Source of the DNA: Chiridota heheva
Taxonomy: Eukaryota > Echinodermata > Holothuroidea > Apodida > Chiridotidae
Assembly: GCA_020152595.1 (NCBI GenBank)
Contig: JAIGNY010004608.1
Location: forward strand, 1,696,001 to 1,760,000
Length of the DNA stretch: 64,000 bases
Reading direction: 5' to 3'
Of this stretch, positions 1 through 10,653 are shown piece after piece. The position numbers and the translations under genes are program-made. Every line of letters begins with the position of its first letter. Position 1 is the first letter of the stretch. The notes under the pieces were generated by a model. It saw only the letters and a list, made by a program, of their open reading frames with translations, was not told where the DNA came from and searched no databases.

Positions 1-88
1 GATTCATCAGACAGTGGACAGGGCATTTATTTCCTTTTTTGCGTTTTTTGACATTTTGCTTTTTGTTATTAGGCCTAGAAAAATTGCG

Positions 89-283
89 TAATGGGGTACT
101 TGACATTACGGTCAATGGGACTGGGAGAAAAATACGATTTTTTTTTGTGATTTCGAAAAAAAATTACACTTAGGCCTAGGCCTACCTCAACTGAAAACTC
201 CCAGAGATGTATTTATTAATTTTGGTTGAAATCACGAAAAATCGTGTTTCTCTTATTGACCGTAATGATAAGTGCCCATTGAG
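89..283. repeat. Foldback (inverted-repeat) element
   Basis: The left arm (about 89-158) and right arm (about 226-283) are imperfect inverted copies. Both carry a block reading CATTACGGTCAAT or its complement, then a run matching ACGATTTTT and GTGATTTC. The arms are separated by a spacer rich in AGGCCTAGGCC. The structure looks like a small non-autonomous palindromic element. No coding capacity and no clear target-site duplication were seen. Confidence 0.6.
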
Positions 284-2084
284 TTTCGGGTGAACCCTTG
301 CTTTTTGTATTGGCTAAGTATATTAATTCTCACCCAACATTGGGTGATAATTAAGAGTCACTTTCTTAACAAAATACATGTACACTCACATACAACTATG
401 ATAATGGTAATTTCTTCAAAAACAAAGTGTTTTGTCACCAATCCACATCAATTCTCAGAGAAGTTTTTGTAAGTGATCGTCTGTCAAAAGACGTTAACAA
501 CATAATGTGAAAGAAAAAGAAAAATGAGACAATCAGGAACCAGGAAAGTTAATACAGTGTCTACGGTAACTTTTAATGGCATATGTAACTTGTGTTGTTA
601 CATCTTTGTGAGTAATATGAAATTAATTCATTAAAAATATTAGTCTACTTTGAGTTACTGTAGTTTGTAAAAGACTTTTGTTTCGTTCAAATTAAGTCAT
701 TCTTCAAAATGGCCATTTTCATCAAACAAGTTTCTTGCTCTTTGTCATAGGTTTTTGGCTAAAATTCCCATTTTAAGATAAAACCGAGTTGAAAGTATAT
801 GTACAGCCTGTATGTATTATTTTTACATGAATCTTTTTTATCAAAATAATACTTGTTTTTAAAGAATAAAAAGTGATTGGTGATTTTAGCTTATTACCTC
901 TAGATGTAGATGGTGTCAATTTAAAACAAACCGGATCTCAAACGATGTATTAATAACACTGACGGATATTATTTGTATCAAGGCTAGAGGATACTCGAGC
1001 TATCTTAAGTTTATTAAACAACTTAACAAGATTTCATACAGTTTCATTTGTACTAAGGAAAATATATTAATATATTTCTTCAAAAATTATGATTGTGGAT
1101 TCAATTTCAAAGCTTAAATTAGAATTTAATTTTTGATATGGCAGTAGGCTAGTACGAATCTTCATACTCCAACTCCTATGCTCTGAATCTCTGAGATTAG
1201 AGTATGAACAATTACATACATCAAAATTTTACACGCTTAAGCAAAGTCAATGGGCGTCAATGTGTGTTTTTAAAAAATGTTGCCCGTAAATTCTGGGCGA
1301 CTTGATTTTCAGTATGAAGACTTCCATATTTTAACCTGAAAATCAGCACCCGGAAAAAATAATTTGTTTCACACCTTGTAAAAATTGTAATAATTACATT
1401 GCATTCGTAAAAGAATACACATTTTTTCTTTCAAAAATAAAGTTTTGACACATTTTCTGTGAGCGTCTTGACAAAAATGTAACACGCATAAGCATTATTT
1501 CCAACCAATAAGAAAATATAAATATTTACATTTTGAGTGCGCATCCACATCCTCTGTGCAGCCTTGAGCGAACGAATGCACCAGTGTGCGTCGTACGTAG
1601 TACATACATGTTACTTATGTACAATACATAATGTGTTTAATTTATATGTATTAACATTAACAAAAGAACATGATTGGGCATTAAGGTAGTCCAATTTATA
1701 TAATTATAGTTGTGCGCAACAACGCAATTATCGCATCTTGTAACGAACAAGCATGGTGATTTTTTTTGTATCTGCACCCGTTTTTGCTCCCTTCTTCAAG
1801 TTGTACGCTCGCGTTGGCAACATTAGTTGCAACGCTATTGTCCTGTTCACAAGTCACTGAATTTCTTCGAGAAAATTAAGAATTTTTACCCGCTTTTACA
1901 AAGAATTTGGGGAAATCTACAAAAATGTAGGTTGAGAGAAGTTGTTCAGCTTTGTCTGTATGGTTACATTAGGCAAAAGTTAAGCATGTCTGTGTTAATT
2001 AATTTTCATGTTCTTTTGTGACCACTGTACTGTAGGAGAGGTTATGTATTTAATAGTGATTGTGTCTACTGATACGGCAGTAGC
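284..2084. other. Gene-free AT-rich stretch
   Basis: Only short chance reading frames are present (66 codons or fewer). I found no splice-bounded coding segment, RNA gene or strong repeat. It is plain AT-rich intergenic sequence as far as can be read. Confidence 0.5.
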
Positions 2085-2220
2085 CCACACTGAATCCTAT
2101 AGCTTTTCACCCCCTGTTCTTTCTGCCCCTGAAATTTGGTGCTTTCCGTCTCTAAAAACGGTGCTTTTGGCCCCTGGGGCGGAAAGCTCTGTTTTCAGGG
2201 GTGGAAAGCACCAAATTTGT
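2085..2220. repeat. TIR-like block with internal hairpin, left copy
   Basis: The block contains its own inverted repeat: AAATTTGGTGCTTTCC at about 2131-2146 is complementary to GGAAAGCACCAAATTT at about 2203-2218. Between them lies a palindromic GGCCCCTGGGGC-like core. A diverged, inverted relative sits at about 11842-11905, on the far side of the LTR retrotransposon, sharing GGGGCAGAAAG and the ACACTG end. The two may be the ends of an older DNA element that the LTR element later entered. This is tentative. Confidence 0.35.
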
Positions 2221-3007
2221 ACCTAGAATAATATGGATATTTAAGAATATGGGTCCAATGGAAATGGAATGAGTGATTCAGGAAGTTGTTGAGTTTCATT
2301 TAAGGCTAGGGAATGAAAAATTTAGATTTGCATCCATACATTTTTTAAAAGGCTTGAGGCTTTTTTTCATCATTTTTAATTTATTTATTTCTAGTAATAT
2401 TATAAAACTTTTTCCATGATGTAATAATTTGCAATCTAGAGTCAAGAGTGAATGCATGCATCAGAGGTTTTGATGCGTAAAGATCTAAGCTGTTTGTTGC
2501 AGCTGCATGCGGGTACTATGTAAATAATGCATACATTTATGTATAACCTACTACAGCTGTTTTGATAATGTGGAACTTGAATATTTGTGATACAGAGCCT
2601 TATTTTCATAATAATGATTTTTTTTTAAATAATGAACTTTCTCAGTGGGAGGTTTTAGAGCATGTGGGCAGTGGATGCAAATCTAAAACTTTCATTCTCA
2701 TGGCCTTATGTAGTTCATTAAATTATGTATTATAAATGCTTTTGTTAATTTCAAATAATTTCACCACAGAAAAGTATTTACATCAAAAACAAATCCCCAG
2801 TAAAACTTCCTTTAAAACCTTAAACCCTTAACTTCCTCTCAAAAATCAGAAGTTGAATGAAATAATTAGATCAATCCAAGTTGATATTTAGATTAATCCC
2901 ATCAAAGTTATTGGCACGCTACAAGTTAAACTGCCTTTTACCTTAACATTGATTTTGTTACATCTTCCTTTCATGTAGTTACTCCGCCTTTTACCGAAAA
3001 GTTTATG
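2221..3007. other. Gene-free flank of the LTR element
   Basis: No coding segment was recognised. The stretch ends in the four bases TATG (3004-3007), which recur directly after the other end of the LTR element (11628-11631) and form its target-site duplication. Confidence 0.5.
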
Positions 3008-3982
3008 TGTTGCCCACTAGTCAAGGCATCCTGCTGAGGGAGCTGTCAGGATAGAGGAGAGAGGACACACGGAGTAAATATAGAGCTGGCACAGTTTATT
3101 CAGTCAGAATATTTGTCACATGAGATATAGCAAATCAATACAATCAAAATCATTTCATGAACATCTTTACCTTCCATCAAACAATCCTCCTCAACATGAT
3201 TATCCAACATACCACTTAAACAACCCATTTATATGCACACAACATTATGCACAAGTTTAACTTATAAACTCACACACAAACGAACCAGCTCACAAACTCA
3301 CACAATTTGCCAGCAATTACAAGTGACTTTGGTAAAACAAACACTAATTATACCTACACACAGTAACCATAGAGTAACTGTACTGTAATACTTTACTCTC
3401 AGACAAAAATACCCAAAACCTCATGAGTGAATATTTCCTTCTCTCTCTTGGTGGTATGACATCATAAAGGTTGACCAATCACAGACTAGTTATAGTTTCC
3501 CAATACCTACAACACATACACTGCAACCTATCCCTACATACAATGGGCCAACCCAATCTAATATGTTAATGAGCATATCCAGGGACAGGGTACCAAGTTG
3601 CACCATGCATAGAGTCAGTGTTTTGATAGGCTTACCCATTGGTATTACAAAGGATACATACAATATTTGAAAAAGTGTGCTCCACTTCTTAGGAGAAAAC
3701 AGATGAATATAGCCAAAATGCTAAACTATAGCAATTAAAAAGTATATGAAAAGTATCTCTACAATATACACTAACGGTTATAAGACAAAATAATAGGAAA
3801 ACACCCACCTGTCAGGATAGAGGAGAGAGGACACACGGAGTAAATATAGAGCTGGCACAGTTTATTCAGTCAGAATATTTGTGCTGTTTTCTGTCTGGTA
3901 TCGATGGTAGTCTCGAATGGAACCTTCTATTTAGTGGATAGGGTGTTGAAAATATATATATGAATCCTCTATATTTATCACA
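3008..3982 (-). repeat. 3' LTR of the gypsy element
   Basis: The repeat starts TGTTGCC and ends ATCACA on the plus strand. It matches 10654-11627 with roughly eight or nine differences, mostly around 3256-3260, 3611, 3632, 3669-3673 and 3692. It contains a 74-bp direct repeat near its two ends (3043-3116 and 3809-3882). Confidence 0.95.
3043..3882. repeat. 74-bp direct repeat pair inside the 3' LTR
   Basis: The same 74 bp, beginning CTGTCAGGATAGAGG and ending CAGAATATTTGT, occurs at 3043-3116 and 3809-3882, 766 bp apart. I see no difference between the two copies. The other LTR has the same arrangement at 10689-10762 and about 11454-11527, so it predates this insertion and belongs to the LTR design. 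Confidence 0.9.
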
Positions 3983-3994
3983 TTCTCCCCCTCT
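3983..3994 (-). promoter_or_regulatory. Polypurine tract for plus-strand priming
   Basis: On the minus strand the sequence AGAGGGGGAGAA lies directly against the start of the 3' LTR (TGTGAT...). This is the position and composition expected of a retroelement polypurine tract. Confidence 0.85.
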
Positions 3995-4710
3995 AAAAAA
4001 GGAATGACGTCCCATTATGACGTCATTAACACTAGAAATAAAATGACAAGGTAACGGCTATTCCTATAGGCTGCCCTCAACTTAACTACCTACTGTGTTA
4101 CAACATAATGTACATGAACAATAAAACTTGCCCTAATAACATCAGCAAAATGGCGACAAAAAAAATAAAAAAAATTCATTGGTATGAAATACATTGGGGC
4201 ATAAAACAGATTTGCTCCAAGATCACCAAACTATACAATGTTCAGATGTAGAGTTCAACATGATCAAATTCGGATCGGTGGTGGTATACTCACTGCTTAT
4301 CCTTTCCGCAACTAGACATAAAAATAAGTTGATTTAGACTAAACCACTACCCTATGAAAAGTCTAGAAATTCAGCAGTCATGATTGGAATAGGAATATAT
4401 GACAAAGTTAACCATGTGCCGTCTCTCGTGAACAATTGATATCTCAAATAAAAAATCGCATTTCTGGTGCTTCTTCATACGGATCGTCCTGTGAATCTCA
4501 CCAGTCAGGGCAATTATGTTCCCAGATGTGAGGTCCTCACAGCTATATCCTGTATCGATGCATTAGTGCTGGCCAGCCTTTCCTGTCGCACCAGTCTTCT
4601 TTTTTGGTATCATCATCAACAATTATAGTGAACATTCTTACACAGTAAAAGTCTGCTTGAGCTTTCTCATCATTATCAGAAAGCATTGGGTCTGCACGCA
4701 CGTTCATCAG
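3995..4710 (-). other. Non-coding 3' internal region of the gypsy element
   Basis: About 700 bp lie between the end of the pol-like reading frames and the polypurine tract. No frame of note was seen on either strand. No envelope-like frame was recognised. Confidence 0.5.
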
Positions 4711-5112
4711 TTAGTAAACAAGTGGGGTGAAGTGCCCATCATCAAAGTGTGGCTGGTAGTAGGTAGGATGCTGTTGTGGTGGTGGGTAAGGCATGTAAGG
4801 TTGTCCAAAATAGGTCTGGTGTAGCTGGAACATCGGCAGTGCAAACACGGTATCTACTGAAGGTCTGTCAACAACAGGTGATCCCAACTGGTGGTAGGAC
4901 AGCATCGAGGGAGGTCGACAAACGCGTGCTCTGCTTTCTTGTGGTGGAATGTTGTTCTGCACATTTGCAACGTTGTTATTCCTGCCAAATGTATCCCCTC
5001 TGACTGGTTCCTGTTGATCATTTCTCACAATTCGTCTTGAGATCAGGGGATGAGTATTGATTGGGTCTGGGTTGGGTGGTATTATTGGGTCGGGGTGGTT
5101 GGTGTTTGCCAA
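4711..5112 (-). pseudogene. Proline/asparagine-rich tail of the gypsy polyprotein
   Basis: This 133-residue frame is rich in Pro, Asn, Gln and Tyr, including PYPPPQQHPTYYQP near its end. It lies downstream of the integrase on the same strand and ends just before the non-coding 3' region. It could be a C-terminal extension of pol or a small third frame. No signal peptide or membrane segment is visible, so nothing supports an envelope role. Function unknown. Confidence 0.5.
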
Positions 5113-5179
5113 AGCACGGTCTCTCTCCGAGTAGGGTTAGATGGGGGCAGTGGGTGGGACGGTGAGGAAATTGTCTCTC

Positions 5180-6385
5180 TCACAGGCGGAGGCACATCAT
5201 TGTAAGCAGGGACATATTCCTGTACGGTGCTGCAAAATAGATTTCATCATCATCCTCACTTTGTTCATCGGAAGGTTCAGCTACTTCTTGGTGTTCCACA
5301 CGATCTTTCCTCGTTGGTCTGTCCGTTTTCTGTTGGTCCCCTACTCGACAGATGAGATGGTCACAAGGAAGTAAAATATTTCGATGTAAAATTCTGCTCC
5401 TTCCCTTCTTGTCTTCTGGAACTACTTCATACACTGGCATGTTCTTTCCTTTCTGACTGGAAATAACATAAACTTTATTTTCCCAGTAAGATCGTATCTT
5501 TCCTGTCCCTTTTCTCCAAGGTTTCGACCAGAACTCTGTCTCCAACCTCTAAAGTTGTATGTTTCACTCGTTTGTCATAATGAGTCTTTCCCCTTTCTGC
5601 ATTTTTCTGTTTGGTTTCAGTCGCAATCTTGTATGCTTCTTGCATTCGCTCCTTCCACTTTGCGACATATGCCGGTACCCGTTTCTTGATGAGCTCACCT
5701 GGTGAATATGCTGGAATGCCAAATCGATTGGTAGACGGGGTGTTCTCCCAAACACAAGGAAAAATGGTGAATATCCCGTAGAATCCTTCCTAGTGCAATT
5801 GTAAGCATGGACTACTTTGTTGAGATGATCTTTCCAATGGGATTTCTCTGCATCTGTTAGCGTTCTGAGCATCCCCAACAATGTCCTATTCATTCTCTCA
5901 GCTTGCCCGTTTCCTTGAGGGTGATACGGTGTGGTCCTGGAAGGCGACTCCGTTAGCCTGTGCAGGTGGTCAAACAGCTTGTTTTGAAACTCCCCACCCT
6001 GATCATGGTGTATACGTTTTGGAAAACCAAATCTGAGAACAAAGTCATTGAATAGTCTATCTGCTGCTGTCTTCCCTGATTTGTCTTTAGTGGGATATGC
6101 TTGAGTGAAACCAGTGAAATTGTCGGTCACCACCAGGATGTATTCATAACCGCCTGAGCTTCGTTCTAGATGCATGAAATCAATGGATACCAGTTCGAAT
6201 GGTTGAGTAGTGATGATCGGACACAATGGGGCACGGGTTGGTCTCGCGGGTCGTTTTCTCATGAGGCAAGTGCATTCGTTGTCGATGTAATGCTGAATAT
6301 GATATTGCATCCGAGGCCAGAAAAATCTGTCTCTTGTCAGCTCTACAACTCTTTCAGAACCCAAATGTCCCATCTGTTCGTGCAA
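5180..6385 (-). pseudogene. Gypsy integrase (broken)
   Basis: The main frame (6385 down to 5564, 273 residues) begins in the zinc-binding region, with H-x4-H near residues 2-7 and CTC near residue 39. It continues through the catalytic core: SIDFMHLE carries the first Asp, HHDQGGEFQN the second Asp and NGQAERMNRT the Glu, so all three DDE residues are present. It then runs into a different frame (5545 down to 5180, 121 residues) that looks like the basic C-terminal domain (KPWRKGTGKIRSYWENKVYVI). The frame change near 5550 breaks the protein. The family role is to insert the cDNA into chromosomal DNA. Confidence 0.9.
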
Positions 6386-6396
6386 TTCCCGGTAGA

Positions 6397-7205
6397 CTAA
6401 TTTGTGGTACTGTTTTGGTAATACCAGCTGACTACGGGTTTTTGTCTTCCGTAACAGTACCCGTCTTGATTTACTTGCAATTTATTCCAATCACGCAACA
6501 GGATCTTTGTATCTTTGGAAAGGGTACGGCTTTCTTCTTTACTGGGTCTCTGGTTCTTTTGTTTAGACTGCAGTATTGGCGCTATAGTGGGGTCTTTCAT
6601 TTGTGCCAACCTGATGTCATCAAGTGGGATGGCTTGTAGTGACCCATTCCCTCGGTCAACGCCTCGTCTGGATGCTCAGTCACATTTATTGCTCCTACCC
6701 AAGTTACTTCTCCTGCCCTGCATGATTCAAGTCCCTGGACAACAGCTGACATTGCACCTGGTGAAACACTTTCAGTACAGAGGTCCATGTAATCCTGCAT
6801 CTCTAAGGGTAATCTGGAGAGTGAGTCCGCATCACCATTTGCTTTCCGGACGGTACTTCTGATACAGAAACGATAATCTGACAATTCTGCTACCCATCGA
6901 TGGCCCGTTGCATTTAACTTCCGTTGTCATCACGTATGTGAGGGGATTATTGTCGGTGTATACAGTAAAGTGTGGCGATAGTAAAGGTAGTCATGAAACT
7001 TCTCCGTTACAGCCCACTTCAATGCCAGAAACTCTAATTTTCCAGAATGTAAATGGTAGTTCTTCTCTGCTGGTGAGAGGGTTCTGGATCCATATGCAAT
7101 CACACGATCTTGCCCTTTTGACGCTGGTAGAGGACTGCACCTAGTCCGTCGGGCGGAAGCATCTGTGTGCACAATATACCCGTCTGTAAAGTCTGGATAT
7201 GCCAT
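6397..7205 (-). pseudogene. Gypsy RNase H and connection domain (broken)
   Basis: The frame from 7205 down to 6930 starts at the RNase H entry motif GYIVHTDAS and continues through YGSRTLSPAEKNY and a conserved KLEFLALKWAV-like stretch. A second frame (6884 down to 6597) carries the end-of-domain motif KANGDADSLSRLP. A third (6609 down to 6397) leads to the integrase zinc region. The pieces lie in different frames, so the domain is interrupted at least twice. The family role is removal of RNA from RNA-DNA hybrids during reverse transcription. Confidence 0.85.
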
Positions 7206-7394
7206 GATTGGTGGATTGGCAATCTGGTCGATCAGTTTGTTGACAATAATTTGGTGTTCTTCATTCCATTGAATCAGGTGGCTTGAAGGTAGTTGACTCG
7301 GTTCGTGTTCTTTCTATTGTTGCTAGGAGTATTCTTACTCTGCCCTAAGGATAGCAAAGCATAAAGAGGTTTCGCTAACCTGGAAAAAATTTGG

Positions 7395-8233
7395 TATGTC
7401 CCTTCGGTAGTAGCCCAATAGTCCCAAAAGTTTTCTCAGTTCTCCACGTTTCTTGGTTTCTTTTCTTTAAGGGAAATAACTGCTTCAACGTCCTTCGGGT
7501 CCAAGTGGTGCCCATTTTCAGTCACAATTCTCCCCAAATACCTGACTTCCTTCTGGAAGAGGGAGCATTTCTCTGGCTTCAACTTGACACCACTGCCCTT
7601 TAATCGCTGAAGGACTTGTTTCAGAGCTTCACATGGTCCTCAAAGGATTTCGCAAAAACCAGCACATCGCCAAGGTACACCACAGAGATCAGTAGTCAGT
7701 CCTTCGAGGCAAACCTCCATACTTCTCTGGAAAACGGCCGGTGCATTTGTCAACCCGAACGGGATGCGTGTCCATTCATAAAGCCCCAGGGTGTGACAAA
7801 GGCGGTCATTGGTCTGCTTTCTTCAGTTAGAAAACCTTGGTGATATGCTTTCCTTGATCCAAGGTGCTGAACCATCTCATTCCCCTAGTGTGTCTAATAC
7901 GCCACGGATCTTTGGGATTGGCTGTCTGTCTGGTATTGTTTTCTGGTTAAGTTGCCGATAATCAATGCACAGTCTCAGTGTACCATCTTTTTTTCGCACA
8001 CAGACGATCGGAGATGAATAAGATGAACTGGAACGAGCTATCCATCCTTTATTAATCAAATCCAGCAAATAGTCTCTGACTTCTTGGTACAAAGGTTTTG
8101 GGATGGAAATATAGCTCTTCTTTACAGGTTTTTCATCCGCTAGGTGTATCTTCATTTGCAATTGGTCAATGCAACCTATGTCGTGTTCATCTTTCGAGAA
8201 TGCATCACACTGATCTTTCAGCATATTCTTCAC
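7395..8233 (-). pseudogene. Gypsy reverse transcriptase (broken, altered active site)
   Basis: The frame from 8233 down to 7877 carries the fingers motifs: VRKKDGTLRLCIDYRQLNQ, then TIPDRQPIPKI. The palm motif lies downstream in another frame at about 7653-7682. There the minus strand reads [11 protein letters not shown], where gypsy enzymes normally have Y-x-D-D, so the first of the two metal-binding Asp residues is Gly (codon GGC). A stop follows shortly after, at KL-stop, caused by a frame slip. Further downstream, conserved thumb-region residues (such as LKPEKCSLF) are readable in a shifted frame. Confidence 0.85.
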
Positions 8234-8440
8234 AATCCTTTGTTGGTAGTCATCGAGATGACTTATGTCGACCGGGGGTAACCAGTTATCTCGACTTTGA
8301 CGGGCATTTTACTTTCTGAACACTCACCACTGGATTGGATAGTCTTTACTGTTGAAATATGTTCCCTTTCTTCTGCATTACCTCTTTCTCGTTGTGATTG
8401 ATGGTTGGTAGGACTGATTAAACAGATTCCAATCTTCCCA

Positions 8441-8886
8441 CTACCAATCTGTTTGGGAGTTTAATATCGTGTTTGCCAGGGTTGTGTACTGAAATATTGA
8501 TTCGACAGGAGGATCCGCGAGGAACTTTGACAAGGCACGGGTCAACATACAAGTCTTGAACCAACCATTGAGAACATCTGGTTCAAAGATAGCGATGTTA
8601 TTTTCCTTCACTTCCCTCGGATGCACTCTACATGATATCTTTGTATCGCTACCGGCAGGAATAATCACATCTCTCTTACCCAGTCGAACTTCACAGCAAA
8701 AACCCACATCTGAGTAACTGATAGCATTAAGAAGAGCTTTCCCATTGACTCCTGAAATGCTTGTTCTAGCCGTGTATGGGTGGCAGACTGGTTCTTGTCG
8801 ACGTCACCCACTACCTCTTGAATAACATTATATCCGACTATGGGTAGTTCAAGGTCCTCATCTGTAACAAGAAATGGTACTTCCAC
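8441..8886 (-). pseudogene. Gypsy protease-to-RT linker fragments
   Basis: Two overlapping minus-strand frames (8886-8665 and 8707-8441) join the protease end to the RT start. The first contains FLVTDEDLELPIVGYNVIQE, a pattern seen at the C-terminal end of gypsy protease regions, where the chain leads to a GYNVI-like strand. They lie in different frames, which indicates another frameshift near 8690. Confidence 0.6.
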
Positions 8887-8905
8887 TTTCCGTTTGTCCT
8901 CTTTC

Positions 8906-9244
8906 TCATTGGTAGGAAAAACTCAACTGAATCCATCCTTGATAGGGCATTTCCACCCCATTAGCCATCTTTAGTGCCAATCTTCCAGGCAAAAGTTCTT
9001 TAACTGGCTTCATCTTTAGTGCTGGATAATTCTTGCATATCCACGACTTTGACACAATCGATACCTGAGCTCCAGTGTCCCACAATACAACTGTTGGATT
9101 TCCATTTATGCAACAATGAATCGTACATTTCTCTCCAACTAACTTTGCAAGTTGACTGTGTTTCTTTGTCTTTAAACCATTGCTTGTAGCCATTTGAAGA
9201 TTTTGTCTGGGGGCTGTCTTTTTTATCTGGGACTTTCTTAACAT
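8906..9244 (-). pseudogene. Gypsy aspartic protease domain
   Basis: This 112-residue minus-strand frame has the catalytic motif WDTGAQVSIVS, with the active-site Asp near residue 56, preceded by the usual hydrophobic strand and followed by a long tail. In this family the protease is a retropepsin that cleaves the Gag-Pol polyprotein. The frame overlaps the end of the gag frame by a few bases in a different phase. That could be a natural frameshift site or decay. Confidence 0.85.
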
Positions 9245-10650
9245 GCTTGCGGTCTCTCCACGTCCCTCTGGCTGGACCGCATACCGTTTCCCGACCCTCT
9301 CACATTGCTGCAGCCTATAGCCCGGTGTCCCAACTCACCACATTTGAAGCAGTGTCGGCATGTTGCTCCTTCTCCTTTTCTGCATTGCACACAACCTCGG
9401 AGGGGCTTTTTACGATTTCCTCTGCTCTGATATCTGTCTGAATTTGTCAAGGTCTCTTGGATGGCTGTCATTTGAGCTTTCAGTTCTCTCACGTCAGCAA
9501 ATAGAATACTTTCTTTCTTTTCCAGTTTTGGTTTGACCTCTTCCTTCACCTCTGTCTCTTCTTTCACTTCTGTCTGTATTTGGTTTACTTTCATATTTCT
9601 GGCCTTCGCACCCAACTTATTCTGCCTTTCCTTTTCATGGACTGCAGCAGCATTTACAGACTCGAGAAGAATTTCATCTTTAACCTCTCCTTGTAATACT
9701 GTCCTCAACTCAAATTTAATGGAATCACTTAGAAAGCCAGTCCTAAGGGAGTGCAAAAACATATTTTGGACCAGAACTGGATCGTAACATACCTCCGAGC
9801 CTGCCTCCTGTGATGCAAACAGAACCTTCTGCTTTATGTCCAAGGCCCTCATGATAAATTCCTGTGGGGTTTCCTGGTTCTTGTACTAATCTGGACAGTT
9901 CATGATATAGTTCCGTTCGCCCCTTTCCTGGAAGTGGGATCAATTATTTGCCTCAAAACCGGCAGAGTTATACCTCGTCTTCCTTCTAGGTAGCTCCTCA
10001 ACCGCAGACCTGGGGTCACGGTTCTCACGACAGCTTCCACAATTTCGTCATCTCTGTATCCTTTCTCTTTTCCAGTTTCAATTTGGTGGATAAGACTGGA
10101 ATACGAGAGACATCCCTTTTGGTGTTGCTCACCAATACTTCCGCTTATCCGAAATTCACGGCGAAGGGTACCCAGATGAGCAATTCTCGGGTGTACTATC
10201 TGGGTAACAGGCTTGGTGTTAATGAGGGCATTTAAATTTTCCTCCATAATTCTCATTTGATCCGTTAGATTTTTAATTGTCTGTCCCCTTAAATCTGATG
10301 TCATTTCCATGGGATTATCTTTCTTATTCTGTTCATCGTCTGAAAGTATTATTTCCGACTTTAGACTTAATGTCTCTTTCACAATTCCCAAAATTTCAGT
10401 CCCCTTTTCAGGATCATCTTCTAATTCTTCAAGTTTTGCACTTACTTCTTTGATCAGTCCCGCTTTGTTTTCCTGATAAGTCTTCTTCGTTTACCTCTAC
10501 AATCCTCCCTATCTCCTTCAGCTTCTCCTCGTTTTGGGCATATAGCATACCCTGCACGTCAGTTAGGATTACCTCGAATTCGTCAGTGGCCATTCTGCGT
10601 TGTTTGATCGGCTTTGTTAATTGCTTTGTCAAACCTAGCTCTGCTACCAA
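9238..10650 (-). pseudogene. Gypsy gag (capsid and nucleocapsid), fragmented
   Basis: Three or four minus-strand pieces cover this region: 10650-10429, 10391-9900, 9943-9743 and 9852-9238. The last piece (204 residues) has a charged Lys/Glu-rich linker and then a CCHC zinc knuckle, CFKCGELGHRAIGC, at about residues 168-181, typical of a retroelement nucleocapsid. Starts and overlaps between pieces are in different phases, so gag is frameshifted. Gag normally forms the particle that packages element RNA. Confidence 0.85.
10639..10649 (-). promoter_or_regulatory. Primer binding site, initiator Met tRNA
   Basis: Four bases inside the 5' LTR the minus strand reads TGGTAGCAGAG. This is complementary to the 3' end (CTCTGCTACCA) of animal initiator methionine tRNA over 11 bases. 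The spacing and match support iMet-primed reverse transcription. The match stops after 11 bases. Confidence 0.85.
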
Positions 10651-10653
10651 TTT

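Noticed and set aside
4711..5112. Envelope gene of the LTR element (which would make it retrovirus-like)
   Set aside because: The frame is Pro/Asn-rich with no signal peptide, membrane segment or Cys pattern; a pol tail is the simpler reading.
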